A stretch of DNA of 64,000 bases, taken from assembly GCA_027422505.1 (NCBI GenBank), contig JAPQWV010000491.1:186001-250000 (forward strand), read 5' to 3'. Positions 45,807 through 56,717 of the stretch are shown piece after piece; position 1 is the first letter of the stretch; every line of letters starts with the position of its first letter. The position numbers and the translations under genes were made by a program. The DNA comes from Craterostigma plantagineum. Taxonomy: Eukaryota > Streptophyta > Magnoliopsida > Lamiales > Linderniaceae. Below the pieces are notes generated by a model. The model was given only the letters and a program-made list of their open reading frames with translations. It did no database searches and was not told the DNA's origin.

Positions 45807-48634
45807 ATGGCAGCAATCTTATCTCAATCAAGTATCAATCCAGCGATCTACTTCGCCGTCGGCACCCTCCGTTACCATCACCTACCACGCGCCGCCACCT
45901 TCCGCCGACTCGCGGTCAAAGTCAGAGCGTTTTCGAATCAATCAGTAGCTCCAGATGCCGAGAAGCTCGCCAACAAGCCGCCGATATGTACCGCCGACGA
46001 GCTCCACTATGTATCGGCCGGCGCCTGGAGGCTCGCGCTTTGGAGATACAATCCTTTGCCTCAGGTGACTGTAGCACGATACTGCTTTTTAGCGAGAATT
46101 TGTTAGAGAACGACGCCGTTTATTCTCGCATTGGTGTGTTGATTAGGCTGGAGCCTGGTATTGAATACGATTACTATGTTAGATTAAGTTTGGATTTTCT
46201 ATTTTGAGCTGTTTAGCTGCACCATCTTCAGTTTTCTTTTTGTATAGTTTAATTCCATGCCAAATTTGTCGATTTTGACCTTTGATGAAGCATTATTTAA
46301 ATTTGAATCAAATTTTGACACTATTTTGCATGCTCAGTGAAATAATGTCTCTATGTTGTGTCTCTGGAGTATTTTTCTAATATTGTGATTGTAATCAGGC
46401 TCCAGCAAGAAACCATCCACTGTTGCTGTTATCTGGAGTGGGAACAAATGCAATTGGATATGATCTTTCGCCAGAGGTTGTTCTCCAATTGATATATGTA
46501 TACACATGCAAGCAGTATTCATACAATTCTTCACGTGTTTCCTTTTGTTTGGGGCTAGTACTACAATCTTTTGTTTTCTGTATGATACTCTGCAGTCTTC
46601 ATTTGCTCGTTATATGTGTGGCCAAGGATTTGATACGTGGATTCTTGAAGTTCGAGGGGCAGGATTGAGCATAAGAGGGTCGGATGCTAAAGATGTGGAG
46701 AAATCGGCTCGTGTGATATCTGATGAAATGGAAGCTGCTTTGGAGATTGGGACCAATGGACCTAGCTCTATAGACGATCAATCACCCATGGCACAGAGTA
46801 CCTCTGATAATTCTGATACAACTTTGACTAATGAAGAGAATACTCAAATTAGCACAGTCTGGGATGAGTCGAGACTGGTCACAGAACTGACAAGTACTTT
46901 TATGCGCCTATCAGAAAGAGTGTCGGGTTTTCTTAGTGAAGGTCAATCGAAGATTATGTCTGCCAAGCTGTTTGACAGCGTATCAAAGCTCTTGGAGGAT
47001 TCCTTTATATACGGACGGTTTAATGAGTTGAAGGGAAATCTTATGAGCTTGATGGAAACAAGGCAAAGCTCTGGCGTAACTGCTCAGATTAGGGAGCTAA
47101 GTCAGAAATTAGTAGACATTATCGACGAAGGACAGCGCTCTGTTTCACCTCCACTTTTCGATCTGCAGGAAAGGTTCGTAACAACTCTAGATGATTTTCA
47201 GAAGCAGTTGGACTTGATTATCAAATACGATTGGGACCTTGACCATTACTTGGAAGAGGATATTCCTGCTGTGGTGAGGTGACTTTTCTTTTGTCAGAAC
47301 AGAATTCTTACAAGCTCTAGTCTTGTTTGTTCATCTGCTTTTCACTTACAAGATGTAACTGAGGTTGATGCTCTTTATCGTTAGATGGAATACATTAGGA
47401 CCCAAAGCAAACCCAAAGATGGAAGGTTACTAGCAATTGGTCATTCTATGGGTGGTATCATGCTTTACGCCATGCTGTCACGATATAGTAAGTCTGCATT
47501 CATTTTGCCGAAAATATCCGTTGTTCAATCATTTATGACTGTATCCACTTTCTTAACCATTTTTCTTCTGTAACTCCACAAATAATCAACAAGGTTCTGA
47601 AGGGAAAGATCCAGGCTTTGCTGCGATCGTTACACTGGGTTCGTCGCTCGACTATACGAAATCAAAATCAACACTCAAACTGCTCCTACCCCTTGTAAGC
47701 TTTGAAACTCTTACCACCATTTCGTTTCCCACTTGCTACGTTTTCTTTCCGTGCTGTCCAGTGTAGACACGTGAAAATGCGTTTGTCTCCTTGTAGGCCG
47801 ATCCTGCCCAGGCTCTCAGTGTGCCCGTTGTTCCTTTAGGGGCATTACTAACTGCAAGTTATCCTCTTACATCGAGCCCACCTTATGTCTTGTCCTGGAT
47901 CAAAAACCTTATTTCGGCAGAGGATATGATGCACCCCGAGTTATTAAAGAAGCTCATTTTAAACAACTTTTGTGAGTCAAATCTTGCCTTTGTTTATTTA
48001 ATTTTTTAAATAAACTTGGCTTTTGTTGGACAAAGTCGGATATTTCTCAAATTTTCAGTCTGCTCGAGGAAGATATAGATACCATCCATTGCAATGACAT
48101 AAACTCATGTCACGCAGGTAATATTTCTGGGAAATTAATACTGCAGCTAACGACTGCTTTTCGAGACGGGGGTTTACGCGACAGAAGTGGTAAATTTTGT
48201 TACAAGGATCATCTACACAAGATCGCCGTCCCTGTCTTGGCTATAGCAGGCGATCAAGACTTGATATGTCCGCCCGAAGCTGTACAAGGTTGTCACACTT
48301 CCTACGTTTTAACACACTTATCTAATATTAAAATTGCTCATTGCTGACATGTTTCAAACTGTATCCCGTGGAGAGCAGAAACAGCAAAGCTCATTCCCGA
48401 GCACTTAGCCACGTATCGAGCCTTTGGGGAGCCTACCGGTCCACATTATGCTCACTATGACTTGGTTGGAGCTAGATTGGTATATATACCTTCACTAATT
48501 ATCTTCAATAGTCCCCTATCTTCTTTCCCGTAAATGGTACAAGTAAGCCTCCTTCGATTCATCATTTACAGGCTGCAGAGCAAGTGTATCCATGTATAAT
48601 CGAATTTCTAAGCCGCCACGATTCGGCTCAGTGA
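45807..48634 (+). CDS. Alpha/beta hydrolase, uncharacterised plant family (UCP031088-like), probably plastidial
   Basis: Nine exons with GT/AG borders and matching phases: 45807-46064, 46399-46476, 46596-47273, 47385-47487, 47594-47694, 47797-47971, 48118-48288, 48379-48479, 48572-48634; 575 residues. The first ~55 residues are rich in Ser, Ala and Arg with few acids, like a chloroplast transit peptide. Conserved blocks: ICTADELHYV, RLALWRY, HPLLLLSGVGTNAIGYDLSP, GFDTWILEVRGAG, the nucleophile elbow GHSMGG in exon 4, GDQDLICPPEAV (likely acid) and GPHYAHYDL (likely His). These match what I recall of Arabidopsis AT1G15060/AT1G73750, annotated only as hydrolases; substrate unknown. A long hydrophilic, helix-prone insertion between strands in exon 3 (about residues 140-320) is typical of the family. 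No lesions seen. Confidence 0.93.
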
Positions 48635-49080
48635 TTCAATGCTTGAAGAAGAGGGTTTAGTTGTCATAGAATCAAGTTGTTAGAGATTCTTTTGAGAAGT
48701 CCTCTACATGCCCAGATTTGTTGTTTCAATCATATTATTACATCTTTGTATATCCTTCTGTTTGTAATCATTACGTGTTAGAATCATATCTTCATAAAGC
48801 CTTTCGAGTTGCTCGCAGAAGCTTTGCCACGTTCTTTAGCTTGCATTATCACGCCTGAAGATTAGGTTTGTTGTCTTTAATGTATATTCGTAAACCCACG
48901 CCGAAATTCGCTTCTTGGTTCTGTAATATTGTAAAAATCATTCCCATTAAAGAAATAATAATAGGGAATGTTGTTTGGAAATGATGCGTGTTGAGTTGAT
49001 GTAGTCTTTCCTTGACGATGGATTATGTTCTTGGACTTCTGTTTTCCATTGTGTGATATATGTTTATGAGTGAATCTCTT
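48635..49080. other. 3' UTR and spacer after the hydrolase gene
   Basis: AT-rich, with possible polyadenylation signals (aataa forms near 48957). No other gene. Confidence 0.5.
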
Positions 49081-49084
49081 TGAC

Positions 49085-49655
49085 CTTTTTCTGGATTTTT
49101 TAAGAAAATGGTCTTTGACTGGGTCAACTTTAAAAATAGCCTGATATGATCAATGTTAAAAAGTAGCCTCAATTTTAGGGTATTTTCGTCTTAATACAGG
49201 GTGTCTTTTTTAAAAAATGCGAGGTCCCTTACTACATAGCAAGGGTCCCTAAGCAGTGGACCCGTGCATGCTAGCAGGAGACCCGCCCATGCTGTGCAGC
49301 AAATGGGCGGGACCCGGGCGGGTCTCCTGCTGCAGTAGGCACAGGAGACCCGCCCAATACTGCAGGGGTCCCCGCGCATGCTAGCATGAGATCCGCTCAT
49401 GGCAGAGGAGACCCGTCCATGCTGCAGGGGACCCGTGCTATATAGCAGGGGACCCGCCCATTTGCTGCACTACACAACCACTAGACTATACACCATCCAC
49501 CCACCCTAACGCGGTCTTGATTTAACACATTGATATTACTGTGGGACCCGATTAGTAAGGGCATTAAAGTCATTTTATATTTGGAGGCCATTTTCTTAAC
49601 GTTGACCATATCAAATACCATTTTTCAAAAAGACCCCCTTTTTGAAGCACGTACG
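49085..49655. mobile_element. MULE-like MITE with GC-rich palindromic core
   Basis: The left part (aagaaaatggtctttgac, gggtcaac, aaaatagcc) is mirrored at the right (aaaatggtatttgata, tggtcaac, aaaatggcc when reversed), giving imperfect terminal inverted repeats of about 60 bp. The core (49217-49470) is GC-rich with repeated gagacccgcccat / atgggcgg words in both orientations. Exact ends and TSD not fixed. Confidence 0.6.
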
Positions 49656-50301
49656 TATCATGCTTTGAATTACTAGTGAAAAAAAAAATAAAATGAATGG
49701 ATTAAAAAAACCCATACCAGAAATAGCAAACTGGTGTGGGAGAAAAAAAGTACCAAATGGGAATTAATGGGAATTAATTATTAATGGGAATTAATTACAC
49801 CATTACCTTTAGTTATATTATAAAAATCATATCTAAGACTTTAAAAACTTAATCGGAAACCCTACTAAGCTCGCTCCTGGTTGCCACAACATCACCAAAG
49901 TTCGAGCATTTTAATCTTTCTTCCTTTTTCTATTTTGCTTTTTTTGGGTCTTTTGTCTGGTATGTGTTGGAAGGGCCATGGGTCTCGATCTGCTCTGTTT
50001 TATTTTTATTTTTTCGTTTTGTCATATGCTAGAGTAGTAAAGCTGTAAAGGGATTTTTATGTTTCTTTTTATTATTTTTACTTTGATTATTAGTTGCAAT
50101 TTAAAATACAAGACATATTTTAAAATTTATTTAATATTTTTACAAATATCGTTCGCCTAGGCTCGCCTAGGCAATCTCGGCGCCAGATCGCCTCGGCTCG
50201 CTTTTCGCATTTACAAACACTGGTTGTTACTATTATTTTATGAATCAGTAACTTGTGCATATGCTTGTGTTTTATATATATGTCTACAGTATTCTGTGCA
50301 A

Positions 50302-50307
50302 TGTCTC
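50302..50307 (+). promoter_or_regulatory. Putative auxin response element TGTCTC
   Basis: Canonical ARF-binding hexamer 320 bp upstream of the Aux/IAA start codon. Short motif; could be chance. Confidence 0.35.
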
Positions 50308-50460
50308 ATTTTAGGGATGCAAGGAGTTAAAGCTGTGTATTAATTGTGGTGAGCCCATCTCATCTCTTGTCCTTTTTCCTAGCTTCTGTGAGTAACATAT
50401 ATTACATGTGTATATGTTATGTACTATGCTGATGGATAAATAGTGGGATAAAGTGTTTCT

Positions 50461-50466
50461 TGTCTC
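50461..50466 (+). promoter_or_regulatory. Putative auxin response element TGTCTC
   Basis: Second copy on the same strand, 161 bp before the ATG and 159 bp after the first copy. Same caveat. Confidence 0.35.
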
Positions 50467-50626
50467 CTTTTTCTCTTACCATCTCTGATTCCAGGTCTTA
50501 AAAACGTTTGTCCACGTATAGGAGCTTTGTTAATACATACATGTGCCTCCACATATTCAATATATATATATATATATGAAGAATAATCAGCATAACTGCA
50601 TCGAAAAATCAGATCTTTGAATACAA

Positions 50627-51999
50627 ATGGATTCAAATGAATCTAATTGTTCATTATTCTCGGGCCGACGTCGTCTCTTGGGCAAGAAAGAGGGTTCTGA
50701 TGCTATCGATCTCGGCCTAAGTCTTCAAGTTTTGGAACCCTGCCGATCGTGCTATCATGGTATGCAAAAATGCACATATGGCATGCATACGTGTACATAT
50801 AGACATTCTTCATTGAAACTACAAAAATGTCTCTAGCTAATGTATTTAGAATATATGATCATATGATTTGATTTCATGAATTTGATTGGAATAATGTGCA
50901 AGTAAATATACAACCATAAACATTTCAATCAGCGTTATTTCGGAGTGCTGACATTATAAATTGGATTCCACCCCACGTAGAATGAATCAATCTCTCAAAT
51001 CCACTAAATATACCTGATGCTATCTCCTTCTATTACCAATTGGTGGGCTGGATTCCACCCCAACGTAGAATGAATCAACTCTCAAATACACTAAATATAC
51101 CTGATGCTATCTCCTTCTATTACCAATTGGCAGCCCACGTAGAATGAATCAATCTCTCAAATCCACTAAATACACCTGATGCTATATCCTTCTATTTACC
51201 AATTGGCAATTTGAATACATAATCGAGACTTTGATATTAATTGATCAATCTACAAATGAGGGCGTGCCGATACACAAAAAATGTGTAAATGCAAAATGAT
51301 GTGCAATTTTAGTAGCCTAAGATTTTGTAGTCGTTCAAGAAGTTTTGAAACTTCTTTTATTTTTTCTTCGCGAAGTATGGCTTCGTAAGACTACGCCGTT
51401 CTTGCAGGATGGAACCAACTAGAGAACAACAATTATAAGCTAAAGTACCATGAAGACCTAGAATCACAAGGACTTACCGATGATCATAATGGACTTAAAC
51501 CTCGTACTAGCTACTACATAAAAGTTAACATGGAAGGTTTGCTCATTGGGAGAAAAGTATGCATCCTCCATCATGCGAACTACTTGAGCCTTGCCCTTCA
51601 ATTAGAAGAAATGTTCGGTAAGAAATATATACAAAAAAATTACCTTTTTCAACGTTTTTTTTTGTGGTGAGAAAGTTTGATATACTACGAGGAAGATAAT
51701 GAGATTGTTGTTATTTAGGGCAGCAAACAGCGTCCGGTTTAAGGTTGTTCGAAGATGACTCACAGTTCGGTTTGATTTACAAGGACCTATACGAGCAATG
51801 GAGAAACGTTGGAGATATTCCATGGAAGTATGTTTTTGAACCCTAAAATGATATAATTTTTTTTTTGTTTTTAATACGACTAACATGATATATATAATAT
51901 GGATATGGTGTGGACAGGGAGTTCGTTGATTGTGTGAAGAGGCTTAGAATTGTGAGGAAGAATAATGATTGTGGCATTTTCTCGTTGAATTCTTTGTGA
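50627..51999 (+). CDS. IAA34-like: Non-canonical Aux/IAA transcriptional repressor (IAA32/IAA34 type)
   Basis: Four exons in phase: 50627-50759, 51408-51617, 51719-51827, 51918-51999; 177 residues. An EAR-type repression motif DLGLSLQ (domain I) lies at residues ~28-34. The C-terminal PB1 (domains III/IV) shows YYIKVNMEGLLIGRKVCILH, YLSLALQLEEMFG, SGLRLFEDDSQFGLIYKD, WRNVGDIPW and FVDCVKRLRI. The GWPPV degron (domain II) that binds TIR1/AFB receptors is absent, as in Arabidopsis IAA32 and IAA34, so the protein should escape normal auxin-triggered degradation (family knowledge). GRKVCILHHANYLSLALQLE is closest to my recollection of IAA34. It is expected to be nuclear, repressing ARF targets through TOPLESS. 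Its short length agrees with the subfamily. Intron 1 contains a tandem triplication. Confidence 0.92.
50963..51208. repeat. Three tandem ~85-bp repeats in intron 1 of the Aux/IAA gene
   Basis: Units start at about 50963, 51050 and 51132, each with ccacgtagaatgaatcaa, ctctcaaatccactaaat, acctgatgctatctccttct and ending accaattgg. The third lacks the leading ggattccacc. Confidence 0.9.
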
Positions 52000-52454
52000 A
52001 GTAGATAAAGGAAAGAAACATAATGTGAAGAATATGATCTTCGTTTTCTACTATGTTAAAAGAACTTGAGAATGTGATGTTCCGCGTGAAATGAGAAATT
52101 TAAACTTTGTACTCTTTGCATGCTAAGACCATCTTCAACATACTCCAAAACTAAAAAAAAAAAAAAAAACATAAAATCACTCCAACCGAATTCAAAAACT
52201 ATCCCAAAATGGGTTTCGTACTTTCATCCTCCCCCAATAAAGGCGTAAATGCGTTTGAAAAGATGAGTTTTTCATCTAGTAATTGCATTTAAAGTCATTT
52301 TATTTGTTTTAATAATGAAAGTATCCTATCAAAAATAAAAATAAACAATTATAAAAAAAATAATTATAAAGTTTTTTAAATTTATTAAGTTACTAATTTT
52401 TTATTTTGGTCGAAAGATATTTTTTTATTTATTTATTTAGGTGTAATATGTTAT

Positions 52455-52491
<37 letters not shown>

Positions 52492-53017
52492 GTTATAAAT
52501 ATGTGGACACTATTGAAAAGTTGTAAAAGTTGGTCTAGAAGTAATATTTCAAAAATAGTCGTTTGAGTTTGAAATGGTTTTACCTGTGGGCAGAAGAATA
52601 ATTGCATTTTGAGTTTGAGTTTGCAATTGAGTTTATCGATTTGAGATTACGATGTAACAGAAAAACTCTCAAATCAGGAGAATAACTACCCAACAACCAA
52701 TAATGCCATATAAAGTCTATTATGTGAAAGCTATAACAATATGTGGGGATATTTTATCTACGAATTATATTGCCGGCCGAAACGAGGATAACAAATAATA
52801 GAAAGAAGATAAATTAGACAGTGAACCAAAACTTTTCGTGATTAGTTCAAAATGACTTAGATCTACTGTCGGAGGTAGAATTATGTAGAGATTAATACAA
52901 ACATGTATATCTAATGAGGATGTAGAAATGCATCTACAACAAGAAAAACTCAAACATGCCTTTATTATGTGGATGTTGAGATAAATTAACTTAATATTGT
53001 GTCTAATCTACATGCCT
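52000..53017. other. 3' flank of the Aux/IAA gene
   Basis: Includes a (TA)n run at about 52459-52488 and a possible MITE relic from about 52128 (catcttcaacatactcc, then ctccaaccg). No gene. Confidence 0.5.
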
Positions 53018-53258
53018 TTTTATTTTGGGCAAGTTTCATTTCAGGCCCCTTTACTGTTTCAAAGCTGATTTAGGCACTGTCAGTATACGAATAACTTTAA
53101 AGGACCTAGTTTCTGTAAAAGTTAGAGTAAATGACCAGAAAATATGATATGACAGAAAATAGCCCTACTACTTATTCTCATGTGGTATTTATTTTCAAAT
53201 AATTCAGTGCCAAAAAAGTGTATAGTTGTATAATTACCATAAGAAGCGTTAACCAAAC

Positions 53259-54177
53259 TAGGACTGGGATCAAGTCGCGTTTTTCAGGTATCAGATTTTT
53301 CGGGTCGGGTACCCGACATGTGCGGGTTTCAATTTTGATACCCGACCCCGACTCGACAGAAATCGGGTACCCGACAATCGGGTACCTGAAACCCGATTTC
53401 GGTTTCGGGTCGCGTTCGTGTTTCACGTTACTATGGTGGGTTGTGGCCTGGGCTATGGTTTTTCTTTTTATATTTAGTGGTACAGTAGAAACTCTATAAA
53501 TTAATACTCGATAATTTAATAAACTCTTTAATATAATATTTCCGGCCGGTCCCGACTTGGGGATAACGTACTAAATTAATAATTCTCTAAAATTATAAGA
53601 TAATAAGCTTTTGATAATTTCTATAGGTCCCGTATAAATTATAAATTAATAATTCCATAAGTAAAAACATCTCATATTACATGAACAAAGATTACTTGAA
53701 AAATGAATCAATTGTCATTTGTTTTTTGTTGAAATCAATTTACCCTTGCACATTATCTCTAGTTGTCCTTATCATTGTAAGAATTCCTGGCATTGTTTTC
53801 TCATAGGTCAACAAGAAATTTCCCCTTGCATTTGATGTTTGGGAAGTTTGAAAGTTATATACACTATAAATTAATAAAATATTATTTTATCGATAAATTA
53901 ATAATTATTAATTTATCGATTAATTAATAACTCTTTTAATTAATAAATTTGGCCAGTCCCAACCGTATTAATTTATAGAGTTTCTACTGTATGTGGGTGC
54001 GGGTACCCGATCGGGTAATTCGGGTAGCGTTTTGCTACCCGAACCCGACCCGAAGTAAGTAATCGGGTATCGGGTTTAAACCCGATACCCGATTTAAACC
54101 CGAAATTTCAACCCGATCGGGGAAACCCTATCGGGTCGGGTCGGGTACCCGAAACCCGACCCCGATGGCCACCCCTA
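53259..54177. mobile_element. hAT-like element inside the MULE
   Basis: Ends TAGGACTGG and, reversed, TAGGGGTGG, flanked by a perfect 8-bp duplication aaccaaac (53251-53258, 54178-54185). Sub-terminal cgggt / acccg words in both orientations. Non-coding. Hosts the MITE at 53483-53989. Confidence 0.88.
53483..53989. mobile_element. Emigrant/Lemi-like (pogo, Tc1/mariner) MITE
   Basis: 507 bp, AT-rich, with perfect ~25-bp terminal inverted repeats beginning CAGTAGAAACTCTATAAATT, flanked by TA on both sides. TIR and TA TSD match the plant Emigrant/Lemi1 group of pogo-derived MITEs as I recall it. It is the youngest of three nested elements here. Confidence 0.88.
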
Positions 54178-54185
54178 AACCAAAC

Positions 54186-54985
54186 TGGTACGAGATATAT
54201 TACTTATTCTCATTTGGTATTAAAGAATATGTTGTACTAGAAAGGCATAAAATGGTCTAATTACCATAAGAGGCGTTATCCAAACTTGTACGTGATTTAT
54301 TCTCATTTGGTATTAAAATGATATATAATTACCATATGAATCGTTAACCAGTACGAGATATTACGTATTATCATGAGGTATTTATTTCAAAATATTTGAT
54401 ACCAAAAAGGCGTAAAGTGGTATAATTACCATAAGAACCCTGAACCCTAAACCATAGACCCTAAACCCTAAATCCTAATGGTACCATAATAAGCGTTTAA
54501 CCAAACTAATACGAAATATTTTCACATTTGGTATTAATTTTTGAAGATGTGGTATTAGAAGGCGTAAAGTGGTATAATTACCATGAGAACCCTAAACCCT
54601 AATTGGTACCATAATAAGCGTTAATTGAACTGGTACGAGATATATTTTCGTTTGGTATTAAGTTTAGAAGATGCGGTACTAGAAAGGCGTAAAGTCGTAT
54701 AATTACCATAAGAAGCGTTAACCAAACTGTACTAGACTTATTCTCATTTGGTATTAAGTTTAAGAGATGTGGGACTAGAAAGAAGTAAAGTGGTATAATT
54801 ACCATATGAATCGTTAACCAGTACGAGATTTCTCATGTGGTATTTATTTCGAAAGATTCGGTACCGAAAAGGCGTAAAGTGGTATAATTATCATAAGAAG
54901 CGTTAACCAAACAGGTACGAGATATATTACTTATTCTCACTATCTCATCTGGTATTAATTTTTGAACATGCGGTACCAAAAGATT
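54186..54985. repeat. Degenerate tandem array in the MULE at 53027
   Basis: About eight units of roughly 85-130 bp built from accaaactggtacgagatat, attctcatttggtatta, aggcgtaaagtggtataatt and accataagaagcgtta. Two units contain accctaaaccctaa strings near 54440-54475 and 54588-54600. Confidence 0.8.
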
Positions 54986-55179
54986 CGGTACCAAACTATG
55001 ACAAATCCTTGTAATATTTGCATATTGAAAAGGTCAAATATATCTTTTAGTAATATTTGGGGCGTGAACTCTAATGAAAACTTAAATTGAGTTATTCTCT
55101 TTAACCCAAATATTAATGGGGCCTGAATTCTAGTAAAAATTGCTAATGGGGCCTGAAACATAATAAAACCTTTTATTTT

Positions 55180-55552
55180 TTCCTAACTGACCTTGGATAA
55201 GAAAATAAAGGGCGAACATCAAATGATTGTCTGTCCTATAAAATGTTCCCCTCTATATACTACCAAAATAATCATAGCAGTTTTTTTTTCAATCTCGTGG
55301 TTTAATAAAATATTTTTATTACATATTTCACCAAATTATAAAATCATATTCATTTGATGTAATTTATATGATAAATAAATGGACAAATTCAATTTTACGA
55401 TCAGATTGTTATCAATGTACGATATTCAATTTTCACAAGAATAAAATTTTCGTGAATTCCGCAATTTGGGAAATTGTCAAATTCTCACGATCGAACGGTC
55501 CAAAATGGACTCATCAGTTGGTTGAAGGAATCTACTCTTAGCACAGCTCAGG
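55180..55552. other. Spacer between MULE and solo LTR
   Basis: AT-rich; nothing recognised. Confidence 0.6.
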
Positions 55553-55557
55553 CCTAC

Positions 55558-56712
55558 TGTTAAACCCCTAACTTTGGGGCACGACGTGGCCGAGCATCAC
55601 CTTCGGCTTAGGGCGCACGTGCCACGCATATTGGGGCGTTTGCTTGGTGGGATGCCCCGCCTGGCCAGTGCCTGGCCAGGCCTTGCGAGGAACACAGCCC
55701 GCGCAACACACTGCGCGCGGGCAAGGCAGGGCAGCACGCGGCACTGCGCGCTGGCCTGACCACGATGTGCGAGGAATGACGTGCACGGGGCGCGCAAGGC
55801 ACTCGGCATCGGCGTGCAGAGTAGGCACTGCGCGCAACAACACAAGTTGGCAAGAACGCGCGCGGCAGTCGGGCAGACATGGGCGGAAATCATGCGCAGC
55901 GTGGTCATTCGACAGGACACGCGCGCGCTAAGGCATACATGTGCGGGACTCATGCGCAATGTGCGAGACATTGGGCGAACGCGCGCGCGGCTTGGGCGAA
56001 ACGCGCGCGCGGCGTGGGCAGGATGTGCGAGACATTGGGCGAAACGCACGCGCGGCTTGGGCGAAACGCGCGCGCGGCGTGGGCAGGATGTGCGAGGCAT
56101 TGGCGTTGGCCTAGCGCAGCGCCAAGTCATGCGGGCAACATTCTTGGCCAAGTACCCAAGATGGCTCGGCCGGCCTAACCCGAGGAACAGTTGCGGCGGT
56201 TTTCAGGGCGGTTTGGCCTAGCCTGGCGGGAAGTTACCGGGGCGGTTGACCTGGCTTGACAAGCAGTTCCAAGACCAGCCTGGCAGATAACTTCCCCGAG
56301 CCAGCCAGCAAGAAACTGCCTGGCGGTTGGCAGTTTGAGTTCGCACGAAACTGCCTCCCGAAGCAGTTGCAGCCCGTTTGATCTTAGCCAACTAGAGACT
56401 TGATGTTGTCTATAAATAGCTTATGTTGTCATTTTGTTTAAGGCATCCCAGATAGTGCTAAAGTGTGTTCTAAGTGAGTCCTTTGTAATCTTTTTGGGAA
56501 TAAAGAAAAAGGTTGGGCTTCGCCCGTAACTCTGTTGTTTGCTCAAACGAAGTAAGCACAAAAGGCACGCTAGCACATAAACACGAGAGTTCTGTGAGGG
56601 AAAAGAATTCCAGTGAAAAGAAAAGGCTGACTAACTTGCACGGGAACGAGTTAGGCCGCACGAACCTCAAACACTTAGAAAATATTCTAAGGAAATTGAA
56701 AGGGGCGTGACA
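55558..56712 (+). mobile_element. GC-rich solo LTR
   Basis: Begins TGTTAAACCCC and ends ggggcgtgaca. Near-perfect 5-bp duplication cctac (55553-55557) / cctag (56713-56717). A TATA-like ctataaatag near 56409 and the U5-like ggtgcc-type tail indicate plus orientation. No internal region or second LTR. The 5' half is strikingly GC-rich compared with the window, giving long spurious frames on both strands. A fragment of the same LTR 3' end lies at about 45632-45682. Confidence 0.8.
55975..56105. repeat. Tandem cgcgcgcgg repeats in the solo LTR
   Basis: Two to three imperfect copies of a ~65-bp unit: gcttgggcgaaacgcgcgcg, gcgtgggcaggatgtgcgag, acattgggcgaa. Confidence 0.8.
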
Positions 56713-56717
56713 CCTAG

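Larger units (their letters stand above)
49656..50626. other. Upstream region of the Aux/IAA gene
   Basis: AT-rich. Includes an end-less relic at about 50155-50222 resembling the hAT MITE at 19228 (cctaggc words), a TA run at 50563-50578, and two TGTCTC motifs listed separately. No gene. Confidence 0.5.
53027..55170. mobile_element. Family-A MULE copy hosting a hAT element
   Basis: Ends GGGCAAGTTTCATTTCAGGC and, reversed, GGTTTTATTATGTTTCAGGC, with a perfect 9-bp duplication ttttatttt (53018-53026, 55171-55179). Sub-terminal words (cactgtcag, aaaggacctagtttctgtaa, gagtaaatgacc) match the other copies. The interior is a degenerate tandem array (54186-54985). No transposase. Confidence 0.87.

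Noticed and set aside
54436..54475. accctaaaccctaaa strings as telomeric repeats
   Set aside because: Few degenerate units embedded in the MULE's own tandem array.
55568..56221. Long overlapping open frames on both strands in the GC-rich segment
   Set aside because: They lie inside an LTR, use Arg/Ala/Cys/His-rich low-complexity composition, and exist in several frames only because stop codons are rare in GC-rich DNA.
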